Shown: positions 17,787 through 26,716, counted from the first letter of the stretch. The stretch: 53,445 nt of DNA from Streptomyces hirsutus (GCF_001418415.1 NZ_LIQT01000144.1:24859-78303); one strand, 5' to 3'. Numbers and translations: made by a program. Notes: generated by a model from the letters alone, not told the origin.

Positions 17787-17808
17787 TTAAACAAGCATTG
17801 ATTGGTTA
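17787..17808. promoter_or_regulatory. island operator copy 5
   Basis: Core AAACAAGCATTGATTGGTTA, flanked by TTA/TAA-rich sequence. It is 88 bases upstream of the start of the minus-strand fused E1 gene, in the 236-bp gap before the MarR gene, where I see no other gene. Confidence 0.72.
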
Positions 17809-17934
17809 CTGGTGTGCGCGGATTTCGCGGGCTTTCCGGCGCATGCGTGACGGTCGGCTGCACCGGTTCGTGAGCGAGCCGGCGTGACCGCGTGGACGGG
17901 CCCTGTGTCCGTCACAGTGCGGACCGGCCCCGCG

Positions 17935-18465
17935 TCACGGTGTGGGCTGGTCGGCCAGGCGCATCAGGAGGTGGCCGAGCTGCCGCTGCTCCTCGGGGGA
18001 GAGCACGGCGAACCAGGCCCTGTCCCGCTCGGCCTGGGCGCGCAGGCCCTCCAGGAGCCGGGAGGTGCCCTCGTCGGTGAGCGAGACGAGCACCTGGCGG
18101 CGGTCGGTCTCGCTGCGGTCGCGGCGGATCAGGCCGTCGCGCTCCAGGGTGTTCAGGACGGCCGAGGTGGCGGCCCGCGAAGCCCCGGAGAGCCGGGTGA
18201 GCTGCCGGGCCTCGATGGGTCCGGCAGCCCACAGCAGGTTCATGAAGCGGAACCCCGCCCAGCTCCAGCCCAGCCGACGGTGCACCGACTCCGCGTCCTG
18301 GCCCAGCCGGTTGAAGAACTTGGTCAGGTTGAAGACCAGGTCGGTGCGGTCGGCGGCGTCGGGCGGGACGGTGTCCTGCTCGACGAGCCGGGTTCGGAGG
18401 AGGTCGCGGAAGGTGGGCTGCGCCTGGCTGTGAGGGGAGTGCACGCCGAGAAGAATAGAACTCAC
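17935..18465 (-). CDS. MarR family transcriptional regulator
   Basis: This 176-residue winged-helix protein shows the MarR pattern: LTKFFNRLGQDAESV dimer helix, then AGPIEARQLTRLSGASRAATSAVLNTLERDGLIRR recognition region and DRRQVLVSLTDEG wing (about residues 80-135). The GTG start at 18465 follows the ferredoxin stop directly, with GAGGA upstream, so it is the third gene of the racemase/ferredoxin operon. MarR proteins usually repress nearby catabolic genes and respond to phenolic or acyl-CoA ligands. It could regulate this island, and it is one of three candidates for the shared palindrome. Confidence 0.92.
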   Translation of the reverse strand: MSSILLGVHSPHSQAQPTFRDLLRTRLVEQDTVPPDAADRTDLVFNLTKFFNRLGQDAESVHRRLGWSWAGFRFMNLLWAAGPIEARQLTRLSGASRAATSAVLNTLERDGLIRRDRSETDRRQVLVSLTDEGTSRLLEGLRAQAERDRAWFAVLSPEEQRQLGHLLMRLADQPTP

Positions 18466-18660
18466 TCAGTCCTCGACGCGGATGGCCTGCTCGGGGCAGG
18501 CCATGGCCGCGGTCTCGGCGTCCCGGCGCTGGTCGCCGGTGAGCTCGGGGGCGATGGTCTGGGCGTAGCCGCCGGCGTCGAGGTCGAAGACGTCGGGCGC
18601 CATCATGGCGCACTGACCGTGGCCCACGCACTTGCTCGTGTCGATCACTGCCTTGCTCAT
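18466..18660 (-). CDS. small ferredoxin of the P450-partner type
   Basis: A 64-residue protein with cysteine pattern C-x2-H-x2-C (KCVGHGQC, residues 10-17) and a later CP (ACPEQAI). The second cysteine of a 4Fe-4S motif is His, as in single-cluster ferredoxins that donate electrons to actinobacterial P450s. The ATG overlaps the stop of the racemase (ATGA). The likely redox partners in the window are the three P450s (36081, 37337, 42294) and the FAD-dependent reductase at 48345, although they are 17-30 kb away. Confidence 0.9.
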   Translation of the reverse strand: MSKAVIDTSKCVGHGQCAMMAPDVFDLDAGGYAQTIAPELTGDQRRDAETAAMACPEQAIRVED

Positions 18661-19835
18661 CGCTGCTCCTTCGTCGGGTCCTGCGGTGCGGGGCCTGCAC
18701 TCACCACACCCGTCTCGACGAGCCGGCCGGCGTCGAGCCCGAGGGAGGTGAGGATGTCGTGGGTGTGCTGTCCCGGCAGGGGCGGCGGCGTCGGCTCGTG
18801 CGGCTCGGAGCCCGAGAACCGGGGTGCCGTACCGGCCTGGAGGACGCCGTCGCGCCTGCGCAGCGACCGCCGGGACCGGATGTGCGGGTGGTCGGCGGCC
18901 TCGGTGAGGCCGAGTACCGGGGTCACGCAGCAGTCGGTCTGCTCGAACTCCGACGCCCACTCGTCGCGGGTGCGGGTGGCGAAGACCTCGGCCATCCGGC
19001 GGCGAAGATCCGGCCAGCGGGACTCGTCGAGCTGTTGACGCGGGTCGTCGTCGAGGCCGAGCCGGCGCAGCAGTTCGGCGTAGAACTTCCCCTCGCCCGC
19101 GCCCACGGCGACGTACCCGCCGTCGGCGCACTCGTAGACGGAGTAGAAGGGCGCGCCGCCGTCGAGGACGTTCACCCCGCGGCGGTCCTGCCACATGCCT
19201 CCGGCGTACATCGCGTGGGTGCTGGACAGCAGGTGGGAGACGCCGTCGACGATCGCGGCGTCGACGACCTGGCCGGTGCCGCTGCCCGCGGACTCCCGCA
19301 GCGCGGCGAGGAGACCGATGACGAGGTAGGTCGCGCCGCCGCCGAAGTCGCCCACGTAGTTGACCGGGATCTGCGGCGGCCCGCCGGCACTGCCGATGCC
19401 GTGCAGCGCTCCGGTGAGGGCGAGGTAGTTGATGTCGTGGCCGGCGGTCGCGGACAGCGGGCCCTCCTGGCCCCAGCCGGTCATCCGGGCGTATACCAGC
19501 CCCGGGTTACGGGCCAGGCACACGTCCGGGCCGAGCCCGAGCCGTTCGGCCACGCCGGGCCGGAAGGGATCGGTCAGGGCGTCCGCCCGTTCGACGAGCC
19601 GGAGGACGATCTCCACCGCCTCGGGCTTCTTCAGGTCCAGGGCGAGGGACCGCTTGCCACGGTTGAGCAGGTCGAACCTCGGCTCGGCAGCGGCCTCGAC
19701 CCCGCCGTGCGCGGCCCGCGCCCGGTCGATGCGGATCACGTCCGCGCCGAGGTCGGCCATCAGCATGGTGGCGAAGGCGCTCGGGCCGAGACCGCCGAGT
19801 TCGACGATCGACAACCCGCTCAGCGGTCCTGGCAT
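18657..19835 (-). CDS. alpha-methylacyl-CoA racemase (CaiB/BaiF superfamily)
   Basis: From the ATG at 19835 (GGAGGAGCC upstream) the protein has 392 residues. It belongs to the class III CoA-transferase superfamily but carries the racemase signature TAGHDINYLALTGALHGIG. H133 and D163 (VGDFGGGA) correspond to the His/Asp acid-base pair of mycobacterial MCR. It would interconvert (2R)- and (2S)-methylacyl-CoAs so that a stereospecific acyl-CoA dehydrogenase can act. This is a typical step for methyl-branched side chains of sterols, bile acids and terpenoids. It leads an operon with ferredoxin and MarR. The operator at 19887-19908 lies 51 bp upstream and is shared with the divergent SDR. Confidence 0.92.
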   Translation of the reverse strand: MPGPLSGLSIVELGGLGPSAFATMLMADLGADVIRIDRARAAHGGVEAAAEPRFDLLNRGKRSLALDLKKPEAVEIVLRLVERADALTDPFRPGVAERLGLGPDVCLARNPGLVYARMTGWGQEGPLSATAGHDINYLALTGALHGIGSAGGPPQIPVNYVGDFGGGATYLVIGLLAALRESAGSGTGQVVDAAIVDGVSHLLSSTHAMYAGGMWQDRRGVNVLDGGAPFYSVYECADGGYVAVGAGEGKFYAELLRRLGLDDDPRQQLDESRWPDLRRRMAEVFATRTRDEWASEFEQTDCCVTPVLGLTEAADHPHIRSRRSLRRRDGVLQAGTAPRFSGSEPHEPTPPPLPGQHTHDILTSLGLDAGRLVETGVVSAGPAPQDPTKEQR

Positions 19836-19886
19836 GGCTCCTCCTGCGGTCTGCACCGATGCGGGGGATCAGTGGCGCCGACAGCG

Positions 19887-19908
19887 TAAACCAATTAGCG
19901 TATGGTTA
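19887..19908. promoter_or_regulatory. island operator copy 6 (divergent, overlaps a start codon)
   Basis: Core AACCAATTAGCGTATGGTTA. Its last base is the A of the ATG at 19908 of the plus-strand atypical SDR gene, and an upstream ATG (19902) lies inside it. A repressor bound here would cover the start codon region and also face the racemase operon at 19835. Confidence 0.78.
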
Positions 19909-21029
19909 TGAAGTCCTCCCCTACCGCACTCGTCGTCGGCGGCACCGGTCCGACCGGGCCGCACCTCCTCACGGGCCTGCTGGAGCGCGGGTACGACGTC
20001 GAGATCCTCCACCGCGGGGTCCACGAACCGCCGGGGCTGCCCGACGTCCGCCACATCCACGCCGACCCGCACTTCCGCGAGACCCTCGACGCGGCGATCG
20101 GCACCCGCACCTGGGACGTCGTCCTGGCCACGTACGGACGGCTCAGGACGGTCGCGCAGGCGTTCGCCGGGAAGTGCGGGCAGTTCATCGGGGTCGGCGG
20201 CGTCCCCGTCTACCGCGGCTTCTTCGAACCGGACGCCACCCGGCCCTACGGGATGCGGCTGCTCGCCCGCGAGGACGGCACCCTCGCCGACGCCTACGAG
20301 CCGGTGGCGCCCTTCGCGGCGAAGATGGTAGCCGCCGAGCGGGAGGTGTTCCGGCTCGGCGCCGAGGGCGCCTACGCCGCCACCATGGTCCGCTACTCCC
20401 AGATCTACGGGCCCCGCAACATCGTGCCGTGGGAGTGGGCCGTCATGAAGCGGATCGCGGACGGCCGGCGCCGGATGATCCTCCCCGACGCCGGACTGTG
20501 GATCGTGACCCGGTGCGCCGCCCGCAACGCCGCCGGGGTGCTGCTGTGCGCGGTCGGCGACCCGGCCGCCGCGGGCGAGGCGTTCAACGTCGCCGACGAC
20601 GACCAGCAGACCACCCGCCAGTGGGCCGAGAGCATCGCCATGCTGCTCGGCGCGGAGATGGAGTTCGTCGGCATCCCGTCCGAACTCGCCCCCTCCGCCA
20701 TGGGTGAGCTGCTCTCCCCCACCGCCCGGCCGCACGTCCTCGTCGACGCCTCGCGCGCCAAGCGGCTGCTCGGCTACCGCGAGGTCGTCACGGCCGCCGA
20801 CGCCCTCGCCGAGACCGTCGCCTGGCTGACCGAGAACCCCGTCACCGCCGAGGACTACCCGACATACAACGCCCGGTTCGACTACGCCATGGAGGACCGG
20901 CTGCTGGCCGCGTGGGACCAGGCCCGGGACCTCGTCCGCCGACAGGCGCCGGACACCCCCGTCGACATGGCGCACCCGATGCCGCACCCCAGGATGCCGT
21001 CGCTTCAGGCGGACGCCCGCGGTCGCTGA
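19908..21029 (+). CDS. NAD-dependent epimerase/dehydratase-like (atypical SDR), paralogue
   Basis: This protein has 373 residues from the ATG at 19908, or 375 from 19902. It is a clear paralogue of the protein at 3025-4143: VVGGTGPTGPHLL, HRGVHEPPGLPDVRHIHADP, YSQIYGPRNIVPWEWAVMKR, NVADDDQQTTRQWAE and the C-terminal DMAHPMPHPRMPSL. No ribosome site precedes either ATG, and the operator runs into the start codon, so a leaderless transcript is likely. Reaction unknown. Duplication within one island suggests two related ring or side-chain substrates. Confidence 0.85.
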   Translation: MKSSPTALVVGGTGPTGPHLLTGLLERGYDVEILHRGVHEPPGLPDVRHIHADPHFRETLDAAIGTRTWDVVLATYGRLRTVAQAFAGKCGQFIGVGGVPVYRGFFEPDATRPYGMRLLAREDGTLADAYEPVAPFAAKMVAAEREVFRLGAEGAYAATMVRYSQIYGPRNIVPWEWAVMKRIADGRRRMILPDAGLWIVTRCAARNAAGVLLCAVGDPAAAGEAFNVADDDQQTTRQWAESIAMLLGAEMEFVGIPSELAPSAMGELLSPTARPHVLVDASRAKRLLGYREVVTAADALAETVAWLTENPVTAEDYPTYNARFDYAMEDRLLAAWDQARDLVRRQAPDTPVDMAHPMPHPRMPSLQADARGR

Positions 21030-21201
21030 CCGAGGCCGCCCCGGTGCCCCGGGGAGTCGCCAGTGACGCGCAGGACGCCGACGACTTCCCGGGGCGGCTG
21101 CGGGCAGGGGCTCCGCGCCCGGTCGGCGACAGGCTGAACTCCGTAGCCGGTCCGGCGACAGGCAGGACCGCACGCCCCGGGCGGGCGACGCACAAAAGGA
21201 A

Positions 21202-21252
21202 CCGGGCCCCGGGGTGACCGCGGTCTGGACTCCGCGTCACCCCGGGGCCCGG
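21202..21252. terminator. 17-bp stem hairpin between convergent genes
   Basis: CCGGGCCCCGGGGTGAC pairs perfectly with GTCACCCCGGGGCCCGG around a 17-base loop that itself pairs partly (CGCGG/CCGCG). It lies between the plus-strand SDR (stop 21029) and the minus-strand gene ending at 21274, so it probably terminates both. Confidence 0.75.
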
Positions 21253-21273
21253 CAGACGCCGGCCGGGCCGGTC

Positions 21274-21690
21274 TCAGCCCGGTGTCAAATCCGTCGCGAC
21301 GATCCGCCGCGGGCGGAAGGTGACCTTGCTGCGGGTCTCACCCGGAGCATCCAGGTCGTGGAAGTCATGGCCGTACTTCGCCCCCGCCTCGGCCGCGAAC
21401 AAAAAGTCGGCGTCGGGTTCGAGCTCGACGTCCGCACGGACCTCCAGCGTCCGGAACCTGTTCTCCGGGTCGATGACGAACAGCGTGGCCAGCGGGGTCC
21501 GCCGCAGGTTGCGGGCCTTCTGCCGGGCGTCGTTGAGCGAGATGCGGAAGAGTCCGTCACTCTCGTCGTAGTGGAACGCGATGGCCGTGACCTGCGGGAC
21601 CCCACCCGGGCCGATCGTGGACAGGGTGGCGGTCATCGCCTTCGTCAGGTCGAGGTGACTGGCCGGGACCCGGGGCCGCTCGGACGTCAT
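21274..21690 (-). CDS. PPOX-class flavin/F420-dependent oxidoreductase family protein
   Basis: A 138-residue split-beta-barrel protein of the pyridoxamine-phosphate-oxidase fold. It begins HLDLTKAMTATLSTIGPGGVPQVTAIAFHYDE, followed by SLNDARQKARNLRRTPLATLFVID, where family members bind the cofactor phosphate. Actinobacterial members use FMN or F420 to reduce small substrates, and the cofactor here is undetermined. It is the last gene of the ligase/reductase/HMG-CoA-lyase operon. Its ATG (AAGGAGG upstream) overlaps the lyase stop, and a strong hairpin follows. Confidence 0.82.
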   Translation of the reverse strand: MTSERPRVPASHLDLTKAMTATLSTIGPGGVPQVTAIAFHYDESDGLFRISLNDARQKARNLRRTPLATLFVIDPENRFRTLEVRADVELEPDADFLFAAEAGAKYGHDFHDLDAPGETRSKVTFRPRRIVATDLTPG

Positions 21691-22631
21691 GACGCCTCCT
21701 TCTGCGGGAAACCGCCCGCCTTCGACACCATCGAGGGGACCTCCTTGCCGAGCTTCCCGCCGATGAACCCGGCGGCGTCGATCAGCGCCGGGACGGACAG
21801 GCCGGTGGTGACACCCGAGCGGTCGAGGAGGTAGACGAGGTCCTCGGTGGCGATGTTGCCCGTCGCCCGCGGCGCGAAGGGGCAGCCGCCGATGCCGCCG
21901 ATGCTCGAGTCGAGGATGTTCACCCCCAGGTCCAAGGCGGTCACGGCGTTCGCGTAGCCCGTGTTGCGGGTGTTGTGGAAGTGCGCGCGCAGCGGCACGT
22001 CGGTCAACGTGCGGGCGGTGCCGAAGAGTTCGCGCACCTGGCGCGGCACGCCCACCCCTATGGTGTCGGCCAGCGCGATCTCGCGGGCGCCGGCGGCCGA
22101 CGCCCGCGCGACGAGAGCCGCGACCGTGTCGGGCGCCACCTCGCCCTCGAAGGGGCAGCCGAACGCGGTCGCGATCGTCACCGACGCCGGCATCCCGGCC
22201 GCACCGGCGAGTTCGAGGACCTCCTCCACCATGGCGGCGAGGGCGTCGGTGCCGGCGTTCTGGTTGCGCAGGTTGAAGGAGTCGCTGGCGGCGACGACCA
22301 GGTTGATCTCGTCGACGCCGGAGTCCAGGGCGCGCAGGAAGCCGCGCCGGTTGAGCACCAGCCCGATGTACGACACGTCGTCACGCCGGGGCACCTGGTC
22401 CATCACCTTCTCGGCGTCGGCCATCTGCGGCACGGCGTCCGGGCGGACGAAGGAGACCGCCTCCATCCGGCGCACCCCGGCCGCGATCGCCAGTTCGATG
22501 AAGCGGACCTTGTCCTCGGTGGCGAGGATCGTCGCCTCGTTCTGCAGGCCGTCGCGGGGGCCGACCTCGACCACCTGGACCGGCCCGGCCGCCTTCTCCG
22601 GCGCGCTCGTCGTGCCCGACGGCTTCGTCAT
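21687..22631 (-). CDS. hydroxymethylglutaryl-CoA lyase
   Basis: The 314-residue TIM-barrel protein has VEVGPRDGLQNE (R26, D27), the metal-binding HFHNTRNTGYAN and the catalytic-Cys loop GGCPFAPRATGN with downstream NIATEDLVYLL. It would cleave 3-hydroxy-3-methylglutaryl-CoA, or a larger 3-hydroxy-3-methylacyl-CoA, into acetyl-CoA (or an acyl-CoA) and a keto acid. Such a step is needed when a methyl branch blocks beta-oxidation, as in terpenoid degradation. It is coupled by ATGA overlaps both to the flavoprotein upstream and to the PPOX gene downstream. Confidence 0.92.
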   Translation of the reverse strand: MTKPSGTTSAPEKAAGPVQVVEVGPRDGLQNEATILATEDKVRFIELAIAAGVRRMEAVSFVRPDAVPQMADAEKVMDQVPRRDDVSYIGLVLNRRGFLRALDSGVDEINLVVAASDSFNLRNQNAGTDALAAMVEEVLELAGAAGMPASVTIATAFGCPFEGEVAPDTVAALVARASAAGAREIALADTIGVGVPRQVRELFGTARTLTDVPLRAHFHNTRNTGYANAVTALDLGVNILDSSIGGIGGCPFAPRATGNIATEDLVYLLDRSGVTTGLSVPALIDAAGFIGGKLGKEVPSMVSKAGGFPQKEAS

Positions 22632-24643
22632 GCCCTCACCTCCGCTGTCGCGCCCCGCGCCGGACGTGCCGTGCCGCAGAGCTCCTCGATCCGCGTCGCC
22701 GCCAGGTACCCCTCCCGCACGGCGGTCCGGTAGGACCGCGGGAGGACCGCGTCGCCGGCGTACTCCACCGGGACCCCCAGATCCTCCGCCCAGGCGGGCC
22801 GGGACGGCGTCGCGCGGGTCACCATCACCACCAGGCCCGCATCGTGCGTGGACACGGTGTGCCCGAGGAGGTCCTCGACGTCGACGGAGGCCGTGGTGAT
22901 CGCGACGACCATCGACAGCGGCAGCGCCGTGAACCGGCCGTGGGCGCGCAGCCGGCCGAGCGCCGTCGACGCGCGTCCGGTGGCGTCCACCGGCAGTCCG
23001 ACCGAGGCGAACGGCGTGACGAAGGTGACGTGCGCGCCCGCCTCGACGAGCAGCTCGGCCACGCCGAGTGCCTCGTACTCACCGATCTCGTCGACCACGA
23101 CCGCCGTCTCGGGGACGGTGGTCAGCGCGAGGACGTCCCGCGAGGACACCACGTGCGGCAGGTCCGCGCCCGCCACGGTCGCACCGGGCCGCGCCGTCTG
23201 GCGGGCCCCCTGCCGCGGTACCGATCCGGTGGCCGCGACGACCACGTCGGGCACGGTGGCGAGCACCGTCTCCGCACTCGCGCGCGTGCCGAGCCGTACG
23301 TCGACGCCCGCGCCGCGCACCTCCCGTTCGGACCAGGCGATCGCGTCGAGCATGCCCGGCGCGTTCGGCATCGCACGCGCCGCGCGGCGGGCGATGCCGC
23401 CCAGCTCCTCGGTCTCCTCGAACAGGGTCACGGTGTGCCCGGCCAGGGCCGCAGCGCGGGCGGCCTCCAGACCGGCCGGGCCGCCGCCGACGACGGTGAC
23501 CCGGCGGGCCCGCCGGGTGGGATGCGGCAGGTCGGTCGTGGTGCCGGCGCCGGGCAGGGACGGGTTGACGGCGCACCGGACCGAGCCCTCGGTGATGATC
23601 GAGCGCTGGCACTCGTTGCAGCCGATACAGGGCCGTACCCGGGCGGCCCGGCCGGACATCGTCTTGCGGACCAGCTCGGGGTCGGCGATGTGGGCCCGGG
23701 TCATGCCGATCAGGTCGGCGGCGCCCGAGGCGACGGCCTCGTCGGCCTCCTCCAGAGTGCGGTAGCGCCCGGTGACCAGGGTGGGCAGCGTCAGACCGCG
23801 CGACGGCAGCTCGTTCCAGGGCAGCTCGTAACCGGCGGGCCGTTCCATGCCGCCGGTCATCAGCGGGAAGGCCTCGGGGGTCCGGCCGCCGAGCGAGAAC
23901 CCGACGAAGTCGACCAGGCCCCGGTCCTGCAGGGCCCGGCCGATCGCGAGCATCGCCTCGGAGTCGATGCCGCCCGGACCGATGTCCGCGCTCAGCCGCA
24001 CGCCCAGCACGAATCCCGGCCGTGTCGCGGCCCGCATCCCCTCCAGGATCTCGGCGAGGAACCGCAGGCGGTTGCCGAAGCTCCCGCCGTACCGGTCCTC
24101 GCGCCGATTGTAGAGCGGCGAGAGGAAATGGTTGACCAGGTAGTGGTGGGCGCCGTGCACCTCGCAGCCGTCGAGCCCGGCGTCCGACATCACCCGCGTG
24201 GCGCGCACGAAAGCGTCCTGGATCTCCTCGATCTCGGCGTGCGTCATGGCCCGGGCCGGGGCCCCGTTGAGACCGTCGTTGTCGGAGGCGGAGAACGCCG
24301 GGCGGCCGTCGGGCAGCGGCGGTGAGGCCGCCCCACCGTGGTTGGCCTGCCCGATCAGCACGGCCCCCTCCGCGTGCACGGCCGCGGCGAGCCGGGCCAG
24401 ACCGGGCCCGACGTCGTCCCGGTAGAGCCGGTACGACGCGGGCCGGTACGTCGGGTGCACGGCGCCGGCCTCGGTGATCAGCAGGCCGACGCCGCCGCGC
24501 GCCCGGGCGGTCAGGTACTCGACAAGAGTGTCGGAGACCAGCCCGTTCTCGGCGTACCCGGTCATGTGGGCGGTCGTCGCGACCCGGTTGCGGACCGTCA
24601 GCGGCCCCAGGCGGAGCGTCGAGAGCACGTGCTCGAGTGCCAT
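22628..24643 (-). CDS. NADH:flavin oxidoreductase, FadH/BaiCD/TMADH-like
   Basis: This 671-residue protein has an FMN barrel (1-330; HGAHHYLVNHFLSPLYNRRED near 163-183). It has a complete 4Fe-4S motif C339-x2-C342-x2-C345-x11-C357 (trimethylamine-dehydrogenase spacing) and an FAD/NAD domain (VVGGGPAGLEAA at about 384). It is expected to reduce an alpha,beta-unsaturated ketone or dienoyl-CoA, or to catalyse the reverse oxidation. It resembles BaiCD/BaiH, which act on 3-oxo-delta4/delta6 bile-acid CoAs. It lies 12 bp after a related gene (24656) and overlaps the lyase gene by ATGA, so two paralogues are co-expressed and may act on different double bonds or face stereochemistry. Confidence 0.9.
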   Translation of the reverse strand: MALEHVLSTLRLGPLTVRNRVATTAHMTGYAENGLVSDTLVEYLTARARGGVGLLITEAGAVHPTYRPASYRLYRDDVGPGLARLAAAVHAEGAVLIGQANHGGAASPPLPDGRPAFSASDNDGLNGAPARAMTHAEIEEIQDAFVRATRVMSDAGLDGCEVHGAHHYLVNHFLSPLYNRREDRYGGSFGNRLRFLAEILEGMRAATRPGFVLGVRLSADIGPGGIDSEAMLAIGRALQDRGLVDFVGFSLGGRTPEAFPLMTGGMERPAGYELPWNELPSRGLTLPTLVTGRYRTLEEADEAVASGAADLIGMTRAHIADPELVRKTMSGRAARVRPCIGCNECQRSIITEGSVRCAVNPSLPGAGTTTDLPHPTRRARRVTVVGGGPAGLEAARAAALAGHTVTLFEETEELGGIARRAARAMPNAPGMLDAIAWSEREVRGAGVDVRLGTRASAETVLATVPDVVVAATGSVPRQGARQTARPGATVAGADLPHVVSSRDVLALTTVPETAVVVDEIGEYEALGVAELLVEAGAHVTFVTPFASVGLPVDATGRASTALGRLRAHGRFTALPLSMVVAITTASVDVEDLLGHTVSTHDAGLVVMVTRATPSRPAWAEDLGVPVEYAGDAVLPRSYRTAVREGYLAATRIEELCGTARPARGATAEVRA

Positions 24644-24655
24644 GATGCCCTTTCG

Positions 24656-26716
24656 TCAGACGGAGCTTCCGCCGGAGTAGCGCACCCACGTCGCGCGCTG
24701 CCAGCCCTCCTCGAACCGGGCCGCCGCCAGGGAGCCCTCGGTGATCGCCGGTTCCAGGGTGCGCGGACCGAGCGCGTCGCCGATGACGTACAGCTCGGGG
24801 ATGTCCTCGAGTTCGGCCGTCAGGGTGTGGGCGGGCACCGCGCCGGACATGAACACGAAGGTGTTCACCTGCAGTTCCTGGATCCGGTTCGGGGCGGCGA
24901 TCGGTGCGACGGTGGCCCTGCCCGGTTCGACGGCATGCACGAGGGTGCGCGTGTGCAGCTCGTAGTCGCCCTTGTACAGCTCCTCGGCGTGCGGGCCGGC
25001 GGCGTAGTCGTAGGCCACCGGGATGTTGGCGGCGAGGTTCGAGAAGCGGGTGACGTGGTGCACTTGGTGGCCGGCCAGGACGAGGGTCTCGGCGACGTCG
25101 ATGCCCTCGTAGTGCCCGAGCTCGTCGACGAGGAGCACCGGCCCGGTGATCTCGGCGCCGTTCAGGACGTCCCAGCCGGTCAGTGGCTCGACGCCGGCCA
25201 GACCCGCCGGCGCGTCCGCGGGCCGCCAGGCCTGGAAGCCGTCGCGGCGGGGGGTGGCTCCGGTCGCGACGACGACGCGGTCGGCACCGATCGCGTCCAC
25301 CGCCTCGCGGGAGTCGAGCGGGGAGTCGAGGACGACCTCGACGCCGAGGCGGGCCAGCTCCGACTCGTAGTAGGGCAGCAGCGAGGCCACGTCGGAACGG
25401 GACGGGGACTTCTCGATCAACCTGAGCTGTCCGCCCAGCCGGTCGGCGCGCTCGTGCAGGACGACCCGATGACCGGCCAGCGCGCAGGAGCGGGCGGCCT
25501 CCATGCCGGCCGGGCCGCCGCCGATGACCAGGACGGTGCGGCGGCGCGGGCTGATGCCGAGCAGGTGGTCGCCGCGCTTGCTCTCGTGACCGCAAGCGGG
25601 GTTGACGACGCAGCCCATCAGGCCGCGGCTGGTGAGGCCGCCGGCGCACGCCTGGTTGCAGGAGATGCAGGGGCGGATCTCGCCGGTGCGTCCCTCCTGC
25701 GTCTTTTTGACCAGGTGCGGGTCGGCGATGAGCGCGCGCACCATGGAGACCATGTCGGCCTCCCCGTTGCGCAGGATCTCCTCGGCGTCGTCCAGGGACA
25801 GAATCCGGCCGGTGACCATGGTGGGCAGCGTGGCCCGCTTGGTGATCTCCCCGGTGGCCTGCTTGACCATGTAGTTTCGCGGTTCGCGGGTGACTCCGAT
25901 CAGCTTGGAGCGGCGGTAGTGGCTGCCGTAGGAGACGTTGAGGTAGTCGACCAGGCCCTCGGCCTCCAGCCGTCCGATCACCTGGTGGAGGTCGTCGGCC
26001 GTGGTCATGTGGTCGGCGCCGTCGGGCGAGAGCCGTACCCCGACGACGAAGTCGGGGCCGACCCGGTCCCGGACCGCGCGCAGCGCCTCGAAGAGGATCC
26101 GCGAACGGTTCTCCAGCGATCCGCCGTACTCGTCGGTGCGGTGGTTCGTGGCCGGGGAGAGGAAGGAGCTGAAGAGGTAGCTGTGCCCGCCGTGCAGTTC
26201 GACGCCGTCGAGGCCGGCCTGCCGGACCCGGCCCGCCGCGGCGGCGAAGCCCTCGACGACCTCGTCGATCATGTTCTTGGTCATCGGGTGCGGCACCAGG
26301 CCCAGGATCGGGTCCGGCACCGCGGAGGCCGCCCACGGGGCCGATCCGTCATGCGCGTAGAGCGTCGGGCCGCCGTGCATGAGCTGCTGGAACAGCTTCA
26401 TGCCCTCGGCCTGCACGGACGACGCCAGGTCGGCGAGGCCCTCGGTGATGTCGTCGGTGGTCAGGTCCAGGAAGCCCGGTGAGCTCCAGTGGACCTGACC
26501 GCCCTCGCCGAAGCTGAGCGCGACGCCGCCCCGGGCGCGCTCCATGTGGTACGCCTTCAGGGTCTCCGTCACCGGGCCGCGGGCGAAACCGGTGCCGTGC
26601 GCGGACCGGACGATGCGGTTGCGCAGCGTGACGTTCTTGATCGTGAGCGGCTGCCAGACCAGGTCCAGTTCCCGCTCGGCCTGCTCGGCCTGCTCGTGAA
26701 GATGCTTGGCGCTCAC
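24656..26716 (-). CDS. NADH:flavin oxidoreductase, FadH/BaiCD-like (third copy)
   Basis: This 686-residue protein has an FMN barrel with HGGHSYLFSSFLSPATNHRTD near 175-195, a 4Fe-4S motif C350-x2-C353-x3-C357-x11-C369 (E. coli FadH spacing) and an FAD/NAD domain (VLVIGGGPAGMEAARS at about 395). The GTG start has AGAGGG upstream. The spacing of the cysteines differs by one residue from the neighbour at 22628, so the two are diverged paralogues and not a recent tandem duplicate. Probable enone/dienoyl-CoA reductase within the ligase-led operon; a tandem repeat separates it from the ligase gene. Confidence 0.9.
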   Translation of the reverse strand: MSAKHLHEQAEQAERELDLVWQPLTIKNVTLRNRIVRSAHGTGFARGPVTETLKAYHMERARGGVALSFGEGGQVHWSSPGFLDLTTDDITEGLADLASSVQAEGMKLFQQLMHGGPTLYAHDGSAPWAASAVPDPILGLVPHPMTKNMIDEVVEGFAAAAGRVRQAGLDGVELHGGHSYLFSSFLSPATNHRTDEYGGSLENRSRILFEALRAVRDRVGPDFVVGVRLSPDGADHMTTADDLHQVIGRLEAEGLVDYLNVSYGSHYRRSKLIGVTREPRNYMVKQATGEITKRATLPTMVTGRILSLDDAEEILRNGEADMVSMVRALIADPHLVKKTQEGRTGEIRPCISCNQACAGGLTSRGLMGCVVNPACGHESKRGDHLLGISPRRRTVLVIGGGPAGMEAARSCALAGHRVVLHERADRLGGQLRLIEKSPSRSDVASLLPYYESELARLGVEVVLDSPLDSREAVDAIGADRVVVATGATPRRDGFQAWRPADAPAGLAGVEPLTGWDVLNGAEITGPVLLVDELGHYEGIDVAETLVLAGHQVHHVTRFSNLAANIPVAYDYAAGPHAEELYKGDYELHTRTLVHAVEPGRATVAPIAAPNRIQELQVNTFVFMSGAVPAHTLTAELEDIPELYVIGDALGPRTLEPAITEGSLAAARFEEGWQRATWVRYSGGSSV

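Noticed and set aside
18657..19835. Calling this gene a CoA transferase like the one at 1-803
   Set aside because: The GHD motif (H133) and D163 match the racemase active site, so alpha-methylacyl-CoA racemase is preferred.
23079..26336. Minus-strand open frame of about 1085 codons in another frame of the two FadH-like genes
   Set aside because: Arg/Gly/Pro-rich translation without domains, overlapping two well-supported genes in their own frames.
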